NCBI GenBank assembly: GCA_946807835.1
Contig: OX327694.1
Location: forward strand, 3,360,001-3,424,000
From: Ailanthus altissimus
Lineage: Eukaryota > Streptophyta > Magnoliopsida > Sapindales > Simaroubaceae
DNA: 64,000 nucleotides
Direction of reading: 5' to 3'
Program-made: the position numbers and the translations under genes
Notes under the pieces: generated by a model
Told to the model about the DNA's origin: nothing
Database searches by the model: none
What the model saw: the letters and a program-made list of their open reading frames with translations, nothing else
Shown: in pieces, positions 37,337 to 58,441 of the stretch
How positions within the stretch are numbered: the stretch's first letter is position 1
Layout of the letters: every line of letters begins with the position of its first letter

Positions 37337-38058
37337 TGGTGTGTAGCTTGCTATTCCCATTCCCCACTCGCATTGGTGTCGAAAAGCCACCTTCATTCGC
37401 CCCCTTTAACAGAAACGGGCCATAGTTTGGGCCAAGGTTAACCAATATTAATCCAACTAATTGACACGAGCACTAAGAACAATGATTACCACAATTAACT
37501 ATGATTTAAACATGTAAATTGTTTGCGTTAAATTAATTTACTATATGAACCTATTAACCTCTTGATTTCAATCGAATCGGTCATAAATTTATTCAAGTTC
37601 ATATCAATTTGATTATCGGAAAAACGTTCAACGGTTTCGTAAAAAAGATTTATTGGTTTCACACAAAATTATCCATGATAATTTCTACTATTGACTTAAA
37701 TTGGGCTCCTGTTGGCCCAACTTTTGGTCGGCCCATAAAAACCAGTTATCTCAAAAACCGCGGGAATTCAATATCAGCCGTCAGGTAGTTAGGCCAAGAC
37801 TCAAAACATGACGACAAAACATTTCAATCAAAGGTAAAAAAAAAAATCTAAAAAAATTAATGGCAAAATTAACAGCGACTCTAATCCAAATCTTTTTTCA
37901 ACTAATCAAACACCAACCTAATTCTTTAATCCGAATCAATGCAAACATCACCTGGTCAACGGTCCACTTTCGATTCAATTCATCTCTCTCAAAATTTCAC
38001 ATATCGCAAAAAAAAAAAATCGTAGGGTTTTCAATTTCATTAACTTCTCGTTTCTCCG
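37337..38058 (+). promoter_or_regulatory. upstream region of the LysM receptor kinase gene
   Basis: Non-coding. The last 100 bases, with CTCTCTC and TTTCTCCG, have the look of a plant 5' UTR. No clear TATA box was identified. Confidence 0.4.
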
Positions 38059-45272
<7,214 letters not shown>

Positions 45273-46256
45273 AGACGATGCTGCCCTTATTCTGTCATTG
45301 TGATTTTTTTGGGTGTGAATAATACCTAAATTAAGTCATTTCACAATACATGTATTGTTTGTAAACGCATGTAGTTGAGAATACGGGAAGGCTAGAAATT
45401 TGTTTGTTGTTCTTCAAGAGCCCTATATGTAGTGCATTCTTTTTTCTTTTTGTAATTTTGATATTATATATCTTATTATACATTAAATCAATCAGAATAA
45501 AACATCACGTAATATTTATTATACATTAAATCAATTAAAACCACATTATGCATTAAATTAATCAGGATCACATATTATTTATAGGAGGATAACATACCTT
45601 CACCAGAGAAAAAAAGAATATTAACAACATATATATATATATATATATTATCTTGGACTTCAGTTAAGATTTAAAGCGCTGATCTCAAGTCAAAGATACA
45701 CTGTCCTTGCCATCCAGTAAAGCAGCTGGGTGCAATAAAGATACATTGTCCTGTTAACACAAAAACCAATTTTCTCAGGCCGTGAGAATAAGATAGCAAT
45801 TGATTGTGCAATGTCAACGTGAATCGTCCTAATATGCTGAGGACGGACACAAAACCCCAGATGGTCCCATGCCCTGCTGCAAATCTCTGTCCAAAATTAT
45901 AACTTCGAAGTTCCTAACTCTTCCTAGATGGATTGAAACTTGATTTTCTGACTTGGGACAAAAGGAAAAGGCCACGATGATATTGTTGATCGTAAGTAGT
46001 ATTAGTTGGCTTTTAATCCCAGTCAAGCACAGCCAGCCTGCCTGCTTGTGCTTACAGTAACACTTCGTGATGATAATGCATCTCCCTTTTATACCGAAAA
46101 CAGAAGTTGTCGTCGTTGTCGTTCTTGAGTTTCTTTTCCTAACAACTTAGCAGCATGCCGATGGCATCATCCATGCAAGTAGCTCGTTCTTGGCCCTTTT
46201 TTTATCATTAGCTATTGATTTTACCTACTAAGGTATAGTAGACTTTTATTATTTAA
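45273..46256. other. 3' flank of the receptor kinase gene and spacer
   Basis: 3' UTR and terminator region, then AT-rich spacer with a TA run at about 45630-45650 and a repeated TATACATTAAATCAAT phrase (about 45477 and 45519). No other gene is recognised. Confidence 0.4.
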
Positions 46257-46712
46257 TAATCATTGTATAAGTCCATTTCTTCTTTGTCAGTAGTGTTACA
46301 ACTCGCAAGTCTTTTGTTCATATTATTAAAATGAATTGAAAATAATATATTATGAACAAGATCAATGAACATTTTGAAGTAAAAAGAACAAAAGAATTTT
46401 AAGTATTTCTTAAATTAAGTTCTAGTATTATATATTTATATATAAATTTTTTTTATATTATTAAAATTTTAGTGATTCAAAATACTCATCATATAAAATT
46501 CATTTCTTCCATATTAGTAATGTCACAACTCACAAGTCTTTTGATCATATTATTAAATAAATTGAAAATAATATATTATGAATAAGATCAATGAACATTT
46601 TGAAATAAAAAGACAAAAGGATTTGAACTATTTCTTAAATTAAGTTCTAATATTATATATTTATATATAACAACTTCTATATTATTAGAATTTTGGTGAT
46701 TTAAAATTATGT
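46257..46712 (+). repeat. tandem duplication of about 228 bp
   Basis: Two head-to-tail copies (about 46257-46487 and 46488-46712). Shared words include ATGAACATTTTGAA, TTTCTTAAATTAAGTTCTA and ATTATATATTTATATATAA. The copies differ at a few percent of positions plus small indels. Confidence 0.85.
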
Positions 46713-47607
46713 TTGAATTTAATTTTGAGTTAAAAATCAATGAGGAGTCGACACGAGGTAGAGCACGCGTTAGACATACAAAAAAGAGATGAAAAAGTCA
46801 AATTTTAAAAAGGGTGAGAAAGCACACGAGGAGACAGTCTCTAGGTATGAATGTTGCGGTGTTGAAATCAAAAACCCTAGTGTCATAGCACTAGGTTGAG
46901 ATCGTAGTAGTGCCATGGCGCTAGCTCATGGCATCGTAGTGCTCAGTTTTGATAGTTTCTTATTTTAAACCGTCTTGATTAGTTTGAATCGGTTTTGAAC
47001 TCTTTTTTTTTGTATGAACTCATATTCTAAAGAGAAATAGGGTTTTCAAAGATGAATTAAAACTTATATAAACCATTGTAAACACATTAGATTAAGTGTG
47101 CATAAAAAAGAACATAAATGTACCAACAAGAGATAGAATAGAGAGCTTAGGCAACTTTAGGGTGTTGAGCGAACGAGAAAGAATGTTGTGGGAGTGCTTA
47201 AGTCCTGAGTGTTCAAGAGATGACTAATAGGTTATTTATGAGAGCTCTTGCTGTTGCGTATTTCTTGTTATCTCTCGTGAGAAGATCTTTATGATCTTGA
47301 GTTTTTATGAACTAGTAATAAAATAAGTTAGGATACCGTGATCCACTGTAGATAGAGGCATTTGTTGTCAAATCACATATATTTTTGTGTTTTGTGTATT
47401 ATTGTTATCGATATTATTGTATTTATCCTTTTTCTATTCTTGTTCTTGTTGGCAAAGTCTTCTGCAAAACGGTTGAAATTTTAGAGTACTAAATGCTAAC
47501 TCTATAAGGTATTAGGGTACGTAAAAATCCCAACAAGTGGTGTCAGTGTATCTTGAGGTTGATACCTAAGTATTATCAGATTAGAGAGCCTAGCTAATTT
47601 TTTAACA
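46711..47607 (+). mobile_element. 5'-LTR remnant with primer-binding site, copia type
   Basis: The block ends GCCTAGCTAATTTTTTAACA at 47607 and two bases later has TGGTATCAAAG, close to the Met-tRNA primer site. A promoter-like part with TATATAAACCATTG is near 47073. It contains GTTAGGATACCGTGATCC, a relative of the phrase in the solo LTR at 19425-20291. Its left border is inferred from a TG dinucleotide and is uncertain. A second PBS-like AAGTGGTGTCAG at 47533 hints at an earlier possible LTR end there. Confidence 0.5.
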
Positions 47608-47795
47608 AGTGGTATCAAAGTCTAGTTGAGGTCTAGATTGCAAAGCATAGGTTGTAGAGCTATAATGCAGAGCATAGGTTACAAAGCCAAATTAAGAGCA
47701 TAAGTCATTCAACCATGATGATTCATAATATGAAGACGAAAAAAATTAGGGAAAAGATAAAAGCCTAGTCATACAGTGATCTTAACTAAAGAAAT

Positions 47796-50310
47796 TGTTA
47801 GATTTTGTGCTTACATGTCATCCTATTTTATATGAATATTTTATTTTATAATATTTATGCAGTATATTTTATTAAATTACTAATTTTATTAATTAAATGG
47901 TATAGTGCTTGTTATGCTACAGACATTGTATGATCTTAAGGAGTTCAGATTTGGCTTAAAGGAGTTAGACCAACGCTAAAAGGTTAGCGATGCTGAAAAT
48001 TATAATTGTTAATAGTTAGCACTACTAAAAGTTAGTAGGTTAAAAAAGTCAGCAAAATCTAAGAGTTAGGACCCTGTCTGTAACGGGATAGAGATCTGAG
48101 AGTATATTAGTAATAACATAGTTGTAAAGAGTTGCAATAGGTGCTAAGAAATATTATTATGCACGTGTATTATCAAACACAGTGTTCCTGATCTAATTTA
48201 CCGATGCGAGTCTGTCAGTGAAATATTTTATTATATATCAGTGTATGGCCATATTTAGATGGTCTAGATGATTGTTCTTAGTTGACCATGGATTTACTGG
48301 AAGCTCGTATGGTATACGAGTATTCAATGAGAACTGAATACTGAATAGGCTCAATGAGGACCTCAATAGACATCTCATGAAGCCATCAATGGTTGGTCCT
48401 CTCAAGTTGAGTAGTGTACGAGATTCTTTGACCTGAGTGCCACAGTAGACTTGTGAGTGATCCATTATACTTTAGTTCCACATATGTCATAGACCTTTTA
48501 TGGTTTGGCCGTTATGTGTCGCTGGGTATGGTTCGATGCTCACGGAGTCCGATGTGTGTAGATATGGGATTCGTCAGCTTATATGGGTGAGTTGTATATC
48601 TGGATGCTCTGAGACTGTATCTTAAAAAGACTTATAGCCATAAGTAATAAACTCGAGAAAAGAGTTTTTTTACAGGGTCAAACAATATCGTAAAGGTGTT
48701 TGTGTATATTATTTATTGAGATATGTATTTGGAGATAAGTTCACGGATGAACGCATGGAGATTTGACGGTGATATTCTATATCCTCTCTCATCTAGGATG
48801 TAAATGGCAAAAGGATTATAGTATGCGCTTTAACCTCAACTTGTATGATCTATTACGCTGATTTGTAATTTTTGTGATGTGCATATAAAGCATAGATCAC
48901 GGACTTACAGATCAGTTTCGTTTGAAAAATCGGGCATGGACCTAGGGAGTCCTATAATATGAATTTTACTCGTTGTGTACTGCAGTAGCGTACCAGATTA
49001 AATAGTGCAATCTAATAAATTCTAGTAGACTAGACATTTGCATCAGTATCCCTCAGAATGTGCACTTGTCAAGACTTAAAAGTTAAGTACATCAATTAGT
49101 TAACAATAGTTGTTGACCAATAGAATGATGACATGTGGCACATTGTAGGCCAATTATTGTTTGACTCAAAAATAACCAAAATGATCTTACTTGTTGGGCA
49201 AACAAGATCATTATTTTATTTATTAAATTATTTATTGAATAAAATAAATATAATAATATTTGATATTATTATTTTAATCAAGTCAAATAATTATTGTTTA
49301 TTACATTATGCATGTGTTTTATTTGTTTTTATATAATTAAAATAAAGAGATGAAATATGAATACATGGCTAATGAAATTGGTGGAACTAAGATGTGTTAA
49401 ACAAGCAAGTGAAGAAATTGTTTCTTCAAATTGCTTTGTCTCTCTCAGCCAACACTCCTCCATTATATGCATTTGATTTGTTTAATGTAAACATATCAAA
49501 CAAAATTGTAAATGAACAAGTCAATGGTGGGACCAAAATGTGTAATACAAGAAATGAAAATATTTCCCTTTGGTTGCACAATCCAACCAAGTGCATCCCT
49601 TTTTGCTTTTGTTTTTATTTTTTTTATTATAAACAAAATAAATGACAAGTATTTCCATACTTATGAGTCATTACTTGCTTGTTGGAGGGAAAATGAGATG
49701 AAGTAAATAAAAGAGCAAAAGTTGCTCATTTGAGAAGAGACAATTCAGCAATTGAGAGAGAGAAATGAGAAGTGCCCAAATTGAAGAGTTGAGAGCTATT
49801 TCAAAAGGTTAAAACTTCATATTTTTCTTCTAACATGGCCGGCCTTTCTATTAATAACAATGAAGTGATTTTATTGTTTAAGTGTTAAATTAGAACAAAC
49901 ATAATTCATTGTATTGTAATAATCCAAGTTTAAGTGTTAAGCCTATTTGTTTAAGAGTTAAACTTAAGGTTTAAGTTGTTAAACCCTTTACTGGAAGAGG
50001 CTTCCATTCTAGACTACTCAAGCCCTTCGAGTTAGGTACTAGAATTGAGAACAAGTTCACTTCAAAGTGGGGACTCCAGTTGAAACAAATTCTAAAGGCT
50101 TACCAAGGTAATTTTCATTAAACATTTGTAATTTCATTTATGAGATATCATGAAAAATTTATTGTGTTTATTGTTTAAGAAATTAGATTTTTGGACTTTC
50201 ACATGCTCACAAATTATAAATAATGCTTGTTTTATAATGTTGAACACAATCCCACATGTATGCACCCTAGGTTTATTAACACTCACAGAAATAATGTGAA
50301 TTATAAGAGA
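47796..50310 (+). repeat. 2.5-kb repeat, plus-oriented copy (probable long LTR)
   Basis: It starts TGTTAGATTTTGTGCTTACATG and matches the complement of 50726-53274 over most of its length, for example the pairs GACCATGGATTTACTGGAAG / GACCATGGGCTTATCGGAAG and AGATATGGGATTCGTCA / AGATATGGGATCCGTCA. The right end is blurred between about 50110 and 50310. No coding region is seen. Confidence 0.75.
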
Positions 50311-50725
50311 AAATGTTAAGAATAGAGATTGAAGAGCAATCAGAAAGAAATGCAAAGATGGGTGGAGATGCTACAATTAGTCTATGAATAAGATTTAAAG
50401 TTATACAATCCTTAGTAACTTTTAAATAAGGAATACAAAAGATGTTTAAGGGGACTATACGTAATAAGCACAATTGAGGCTATGGGCACTCCATATACAT
50501 TGTTAAAGGGATGCAGACCAAGAGACATCATTAAAAATTATCTCATCAAAATAAAAATGGTCGTAAGAGAATGTATGGTAGGGGGGCTGTTGGTTAGGAT
50601 AAGATCTAACCATTGAAGTATATGATAGTGTCAAGGGTAACACTGGAGATCATAATATAAAAGCTACTTTAGAAAGATACATTCATAATATTTAGAGACT
50701 GAGTCACAAGCCTTAGAGGAGTTAA
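50311..50725. other. spacer between the two inverted 2.5-kb repeats
   Basis: About 415 bp without recognised content. It could be the loop of a large foldback structure or residual element interior. Confidence 0.4.
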
Positions 50726-53274
50726 TGTTGGGGTGTCAGTTTATGCCGATTCACAACTTAAACTTATTGGATGTTTGCATGTGGTACATGTGTCCATTTT
50801 AAAATTTATATATATACGCATCTAATATATACATATATGCAACGGAAGCTGAAAATCTAATTTTCTAAAAATAAATACGATAATTTTTATGCATTACGCT
50901 AATGAATAAAATATAAAATATATTAATCAAATTAATACTAATGATTGAGAATATCACATATCAAGCAATTGAAACAAATTTGTAGTTGGAACATCGTATG
51001 ACGGCGACCCGTTGATAGTTTTAGAACTCAACATGGCGGGTTTGAGCCGCTAGAATAGCAACCTATATTTTTTCAGCATCGGTTTAACACTTAAACTATG
51101 AGATTAACTCTTAATCTCCATAGTCTAACACTTAGACTATATTCATTTTGTTCTTGATGTATTCAACACTTAAATCCATCAAAACAAATAACTTAAATGC
51201 AACAATAGTGGCTATTTATTTAGGAGAAAAAGATAAATAGTAAAATAACTTTTGCTATCAAGTTTTTATTATTTTTAACACTTAAAAACTTAAAACAAAA
51301 ATAATTTTCCTTACCTTTAAAATTGGTTGGTTACCTTGTTTTGCTTTAAAAGAAAATAAAAACCCTTTTCCATCTTCATGCTTTCTCCATGGCCAAAATC
51401 CTCATTTTGTTTCAATATTAAAAATGAATACAAAGAGACAACAACCATTATCATGGCCGGCCACATCTATTCTCGTCATTGATTCAAAGACAAAATAAAT
51501 TTAATGGCTACCATTCACACACATCATGGTCGCCCACTTTTACCATTTTATATTCATCAAATGAATATATATATATATATATTTAATAGTATGAAATATC
51601 TTTTGATTAACAAATTATTATTAAATGATTTTGGTTTATAAATAAGCCAATCAAGTGTCCAACATTTAGACAATAGTGGATGGTCGGCCATCACATGTCT
51701 TTGACAAGAAAAATCTCATTCAAATCCTTAAGGTTTCATTTAATTTTTCTTTAAAGCAACATTTACTTTAACTTAATTAATTGCTCCATAAAATCTTTTT
51801 TCATTTAGCAATTAAGTCTTTAATTAAATATTTGTTTTAACAATTTATCTATGAGCTAATAATTAACTCTAGTTAAATTAACTAATCACTTAACTCTTAA
51901 GTGATAATAAATATTTAGATTATTTAACACTTAAATAATCAATTTAGGGAAATAACTTTTAAGCCTTTAATTAACCCAACGTGGGTCTCACTTTACAAAT
52001 ATTTGAGTCAATTTAACCCAAAGCTTACAATGTGGTACGTGTCATTATTTAATTAATCAACAATAATTATTAACTAATTATTATACTTAACACTTAAGTA
52101 CTGACATGTGCGCATCTGGAGAATTCTTGAAACAAATATTCTGTTCTGCTGAAAATTATTAAATTGAATAATTTAATCCAGTTCGTTACTCAAGTGCATA
52201 TTGAGTACACTTTATATTGTGGGACTCCCTTGATCCACGCCCAATTTGTCAAATGAAATTATTTTATAAGTCTGTGATCGATGCCCCACGCACACTATCA
52301 AATCCCTATATGTCCATCCATGAACTTATCTCCAGATTTGTATTTTTCAAGAACAATATACGTAAACACATTTACTATATTGTTCAGTCCTTTGGGAAAC
52401 ACCTTTCTCAAGTTAGTACTCGTGGCCACGAGATTTATTGAAATACAATCTTGGAGTATCTGGATATAATACTCCTCTATGAAAGTTGACGGATCCCATA
52501 TCTATACACATCATACTCCATAAGCATTGGACCATACCCAACGACACCCAGCGGTCACACCATGAAAGTCCTGTGAGATATATGAAACCAAAATATGGTG
52601 GATCACTTACAAGCCTACCGTGACACTAAGGTTAAAGGACCACATATATTACTCAACTCGAGAGGGCTCACTATTAATGGTTTCATAAGATGTTTATTGG
52701 CGTCCTTACGAGTCTGTTTAACATTCAATCCTGACTAAATATCCGTATGTATATACGAGCTTCCGATAAGCCCATGGTCAGCTAAGAAAAATCATCTATA
52801 TTATATAGATATAACATACATTAATTTTTATAAAAAGAGATCCACCGACAGATCTACATCGGTGAAAGCAGATCAGGAATATTATGTTTGAGAATATATT
52901 TGCATAATGACATCTTTGAGCACATATTACAACTCCTTACAACTATGTCATTACTAGTATACCCTCAAGTCTTTGTCCTATTATAAACAAAGATATAATC
53001 TTTTACATCTGGTTGACTCTTATAACTTGCTAACTCTTAACAGTGCTAACTGTTACTATAAATATAACACTCAACTCTACTAATTCTTAACACTAGTTTA
53101 AATTCTTTTAGACTAGATCTGAACTCTTTTAGATCATACAATGTCTATAACGTAACAAGCATTGTACCATATATTTGTATTGTATTAATAATTATACAAA
53201 ATATTTACTGTATAAATATTAAATAATTCAATATTCATAAGTATTAGAATGGCACATAAGCACCAACTTCAACA
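50726..53274 (-). repeat. 2.5-kb repeat, minus-oriented copy (probable long solo LTR)
   Basis: On the minus strand it begins TGTTGAAGTTGGTGCTTATG and ends CTGACACCCCAACA, so it obeys the TG...CA rule of an LTR over 2549 bp. It is the inverted partner of 47796-50310, with visible divergence of some tens of percent. No target duplication was found. Confidence 0.75.
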
Positions 53275-54119
53275 AATTCTCAGTTGCTTTAGTGTCATTC
53301 GTACTGGTATCTCATATCAATACAGCACAAGTGTTTCTCAAACACAGTAAGAGTTTATGCCTATGTGGGTTCGCTTTATCATTATAGGAATATATCTTAG
53401 ATGCTATCACATCTCCAATAGCTAAGAACTTTTTAACTATGTGGTATTCAGAGTTCACATGATCAGAATACTGGTGTGCCATATGACTTTTTGGCTTAAG
53501 CAATTATTTTGTTATTTGTTGCAATGCAGTGGTATAGGATCTACTAAACTTGATACTATTCTAAACTCTGCAACTAACTTGAATATCTATAGTTCTTCTT
53601 TTGACAGGCTTTGTCAAGCTGCAACTAATTCTTCCTACAGAGAGAATTGGCTATGGATATCTAAATTGCACATTTTCAACCAGTTTCGGTACCAATGAGG
53701 AAGAACATATAACCAAAGATAGACTTTCTACAATCTGGGTCAGATGAAAAGTCTAAATATGTGCATTCATTCACTTGCAAGAAACTTGCTTTATATTTAG
53801 AAACTCATCCTCTATACCACTAAGGTATATTAGATATGTTTCATAATCATCTAATGGTTAAGCCTAGATCTGACCGATACCAGCTCATAACTCTTGGAGC
53901 CATCCAAATTCAATTGTCGTATATAATATAACATGTATCATGCTACCAAGCCTAAAAGGTTTTAAGGTACATAAAAATTCTAACAATTTAAGGTACATAA
54001 AAATTCTAACAAAGAAAATCAATGCTATGGCTAAAGTTAATACCACTGAATTTAGAGAGCCTAGCTAATTTTCTAACATATGTCATATAATATTTGCAAA
54101 CACACATTTAATGTTCTAT
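53275..54119. mobile_element. retrotransposon-like remnant ending in an LTR-end motif
   Basis: The segment ends GAGCCTAGCTAATTTTCTAACA (54078), nearly the same as the LTR end at 47607, so it may be the distal LTR end of the outer element. A 26-bp tandem pair (TTTAAGGTACATAAAAATTC twice, about 53949-54001) precedes it. Several open pieces (for example 53441-53698) show no domain I can name. Confidence 0.4.
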
Positions 54120-57100
54120 TTTTTTTTTAACAAAAACATATGTAATATTTGAGATTATCTCCTTCATCAAGAAATGTAACCAAACCTAATTGAGAAATTA
54201 AATGAATAAATGAAAACCCTATTTCGAATTAAACACAATAATAAAAGAGTAACAAAGTTAGCTTCTAATTCCCTTTTCTACATACTTGTAGCAAATACTT
54301 CCTTTTGAAAACCTTTCACGGAGAATCCAGAACATTTTCTTAATTGGTATATCATCAAATTTCCTCAATTTAGTTGATATTATTTATTTTTAAATTATTA
54401 TTATTATTTGACATTTTTTTATAATTCATAAGTTCATTAATAAAACTAGAATAAGGGATGTCCTTCTACATAAAGTAGATTGTACAGGAGAATGATGAAT
54501 TTCATCCTTAACAATGTACTATAAAGGTGCAGGAATAGAGGCATGCCAATCTGTTTCCTGAGTGACAAAAAGTGAAAATTTTGGCCATCAACAAGCCTAT
54601 TACCCTTCGTAGGTGTGTACAACACTGTTGCCCTTTGAAAAGACTGTAACAATTTTTTTAGTTTCTTGGATCAAAAGACCCAACTCAGAAATGGAGCATT
54701 CATCGAATTTAATAGCATTTACAACTGGTTAACAATCTAATTCAAGCTCAACATATTGTAGATTAAGTCGTCTAGCTAACTGGAAACCTCTTAAGGCTCT
54801 TAAGCTTCTGCAATATCTATCGAGACAAAAGATTGGAGTCTAGTTGTTAGTGAAGTCAGAACACCACCAGATTGATCTCGAATAGCAATACTCAGGCTAA
54901 TAAATCCTTTATCTCAACCATAAGCTGCATCGGTATTGATTTTGAGGGAGAAAAATATTAACGGTCCCATAATACATTCATCTTGAAAATTAAAGATCTA
55001 CTTACAATGTTGACAATTCGAAAGTCCTCAACATAATTATTAGCCCATCCTAAAACATTTTCAGCATTAAGTAGGACCTCATTATGAACATAATGATTTC
55101 ATCGAAACCAAATTCTCCAAACCAAGATTGCCTATCTTTCTAACTCTAACATAGTTAACCTCTACATACATATTAGGACAAGCTCAATAAAAGAATTAGA
55201 TTCACGAAGCACATACCATGCATAAAGGGATAGGAGACCCTTATGGACTTTATGGATTTACAAAGCCATAATACATGTCTCGTGGATTCTTGACATTGCT
55301 GGCATAAAGAACATGCATTCGAAATTTGCATACCATGTCTTCAAAGATTGGCCAAGGTGGGAAGCCAATTATGGGAAGCTTTTAATAAGAAGATTTTAAC
55401 TTTTACAAGAACATGAATCTTCCAAATAAGGATCCACCAATCTTTTAATCTAGATGCATTCAATGAGGAAAAAGGAGAATTTTGTTGTACAACCAACTTG
55501 TAATCACTCTTAACATTATATTGTTTTTTTTTTGGTCAAAATGCCAAATCAACTCATTTACACCTACTGTCCCGTGAAGAGAAATACTTAATATAACTTT
55601 CATCTCTCCCTTGTTAAAATATTGTTGAATTAAAGGCACATTCTAAGCACTCAACTTTGTTTGTAGACCCACATTATAGTTGTTCGGTAAGAGATGCAAA
55701 AATAAATGAGGAAATAAAAGGGGCCTAGGTAGCCAACGATTATAGTACACTGATACTTTAGAGGAATAGCTAACCCTTCATCGTGATCCAATGTCAAACA
55801 GCTCACGACCCCATAAGAGACTTTTCCACAAAAATGAGGAAGCTGATTTAGCCTTACCATGCAAAAGATCTCCACCTGGATAATAACAACTCTTCAACAC
55901 CATTGCTACTAGTGAATTTTGGTGATGAAGAAGTTTCCAAAATTAATTTACCAATAAGGATTGGTTAAAGACATCTAGCTTTTGAAAACCCAGGCCACCT
56001 TTAGTCGTATGCTTACAAAGGAAATCTCACTTACACTAGTGTAATTTTTTCTTTTTATTTGACCCTCTTTACCAAAATTGAGCATTAAGATGATGAATTT
56101 CATCGATTAAAGACTTTAGCAGTCAAAATAAACTCATTGAATAAGTAGGAGTAGATTGTACCACAGCTTTGAGAAGAATTTCTTTCCCACTAATCAAAAA
56201 CAACTTGGACTTCCATCCCTTAAGTCGAATGTTTTCAAATATAGATTTTTGACACCTCTTAGTGTACCTGAAAGGCCCAAATATCATTCTTGCTTAATAA
56301 TTAGCTTGACACGAAGAAGGTTTAAAATCTAGTCTACCACCCTTAGTTCACACATTCGACTAAAGCAAATAGCATATTTTTCAAAGTTCACAATTTGCCT
56401 AGAAACAACTTCATAAAAAGATAAAACTTGCTTAACAGCTTTATAATCACTAATCTGGGCTCGAGTAAACAAAATAGCATCATTTGCAAAAAAAATGTGA
56501 GATATACGTAGACTTCCTCAGCCATACTAGATTCTTTGAATTGTTCCACTAGTTTTCTTCCTTCTGAAGAAGTGATGATAAATCTTTCGCACGTAAGATA
56601 AATAAATATGGGATAAATGATCACCCTGCCAAAGACCTCGAGATGGGATAAGAAACCCTTAACCTCGCCATTAATTAAGAAGGAGAAAGACACCGATGAA
56701 ACACATTGCATCACTTTTCGACACCAAGAGTATGAAAAACCCAATCTCCGCATGATTGCATCTAAAAATCTCTACTTAATATGATCAGAAGCCTTTGACA
56801 TATCCAATTTCAATGCTAAAAAACCTTCTTGTGTTTTTGTTCTTAGTTCAAGGCATGAAAGCACTCAAAACCAATGATAACATTATCTGTAATAAGTTTA
56901 CTAGGGATGAAAGCACTCTTTGAGCAGAAATAATCTCATCCAAAACAACTTGAAGTTTGTTTGTCAAGGCATTTGAAATGATTTTATATATAATATTACA
57001 TAAGCTGATAGGTTGAAAATCAAAAACATACTTCGACTTAATAATTTTAAGAATGAGGTCAATTAGGGTTTCATTGATTCTTGAGGTCACCACCTTTATT

Positions 57101-57925
57101 CAGGTATTGCAGGCAAACACTGGTAATATCCATATCAATCTCACCTTAGAATTTTAGATATATCAAAGTAGGGAAGCTATCTACACCTAGAGCCTTGGTA
57201 GGAGACATTTAAAAGACTGTATTTTTAATTTCATTTGCATGGAATGAAGCATCTAATATTCGGTTGGAGGCTTTAGAGACTCAAGGTTGTACACAACATA
57301 ATACTGCCTCCAGTTCTTCAAAAGAAAAAGGCCTTGAAATGAAAAGACCAGAAAATAATCCTTAATTATTTGAGTCATGGACTCATTATTTGCATGACAA
57401 TTCCCATTCTTATCAAAAAGTTCATGTATCTTATTTTTTCGCCCTCCTGCTTGTAGCTCCATGATGGAAATATTGTGTATTTCGACCACTCTACTTTAAC
57501 CAAGCCACATGAGATCGTTGATGCCAGTATACTTCAATTTTTTTTTTCCAAAAGAGCATCCATTTCTTTTTCAATAGTTCGTAATTGAGACTAAGAGGCA
57601 GCTGAAATATGTTGATTAAGATTAGTAAGAAGCTATTGTTTGTAACATTGAAAATTCCACTGATGCAATTGGGAACCAATACGAGAGTTAAATTACCTAT
57701 AACAACATCAATTGAGCTAGAAAGAGAGGTCTAACCCTGTTGAACAATCTCAGCAGACTCCATGACTCAATGTATGCCTCCTCAAAATGAAATCGTGAAA
57801 CCCTTTGGTGGTCTCTAGAAGATAAAAAATAAATTACCATGCACTTAGATATCCAGTACTATAGGACGATGATCAGACCACCCTTAAAAAAAAAATTAGG
57901 TGCTTTACCCTTGATTCTGAAAACA

Positions 57926-58343
57926 TGTTGGAAATGAAACACTCACACAAACAACTTTTATTCAAACTCAAACAAATATTACAAGAGCACTCTCACTCAA
58001 AAAATAAGATACTACAACTCACTCTTATTAGAGTTTGCTTCTTCACTCACTTAGAAGCTTTTAATTTTTCTTGATACCTAAACTAAAATGGGGAGGGGTA
58101 TTTATACTACTTAAGAACAATCCTACACCACACAAATAAAGTAATCCAAAATTACAATAACCATATACCTCATTCTTCTTCATTCTTCTCCATCCTTCTA
58201 AATTATTCACATGCATAATTACCACACCCTAGAAGATTCTAGGTAGAAGGCTAGTAGTTTTGGACCTTGATCATAGACTTGGACTCTAATTTGATTGGGT
58301 TTAGGTTTGGGCTCCCATAATGAATCAAGTTTATGATCCAACA
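57926..58343 (-). repeat. 3' LTR of copia element 2
   Basis: 418 bp, preceded on the minus strand by the polypurine tract. It starts TGTTGGATCATAAACTTG and ends CATTTCCAACA. Confidence 0.93.
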
Positions 58344-58441
58344 CCCCCCCTTAAACTTGATCTTGTGACCCCTAGTAAGTTCTTTAATCTTATGAAGTCT
58401 TCGTTTGTCAGTGGTTTGGTAAAAATATCGGCAACTTGATC

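Noticed and set aside
49133..49706. Three overlapping plus-strand frames inside the 2.5-kb repeat
   Set aside because: They are AT-driven frames rich in leucine, isoleucine and asparagine, and are not conserved in the inverted partner.
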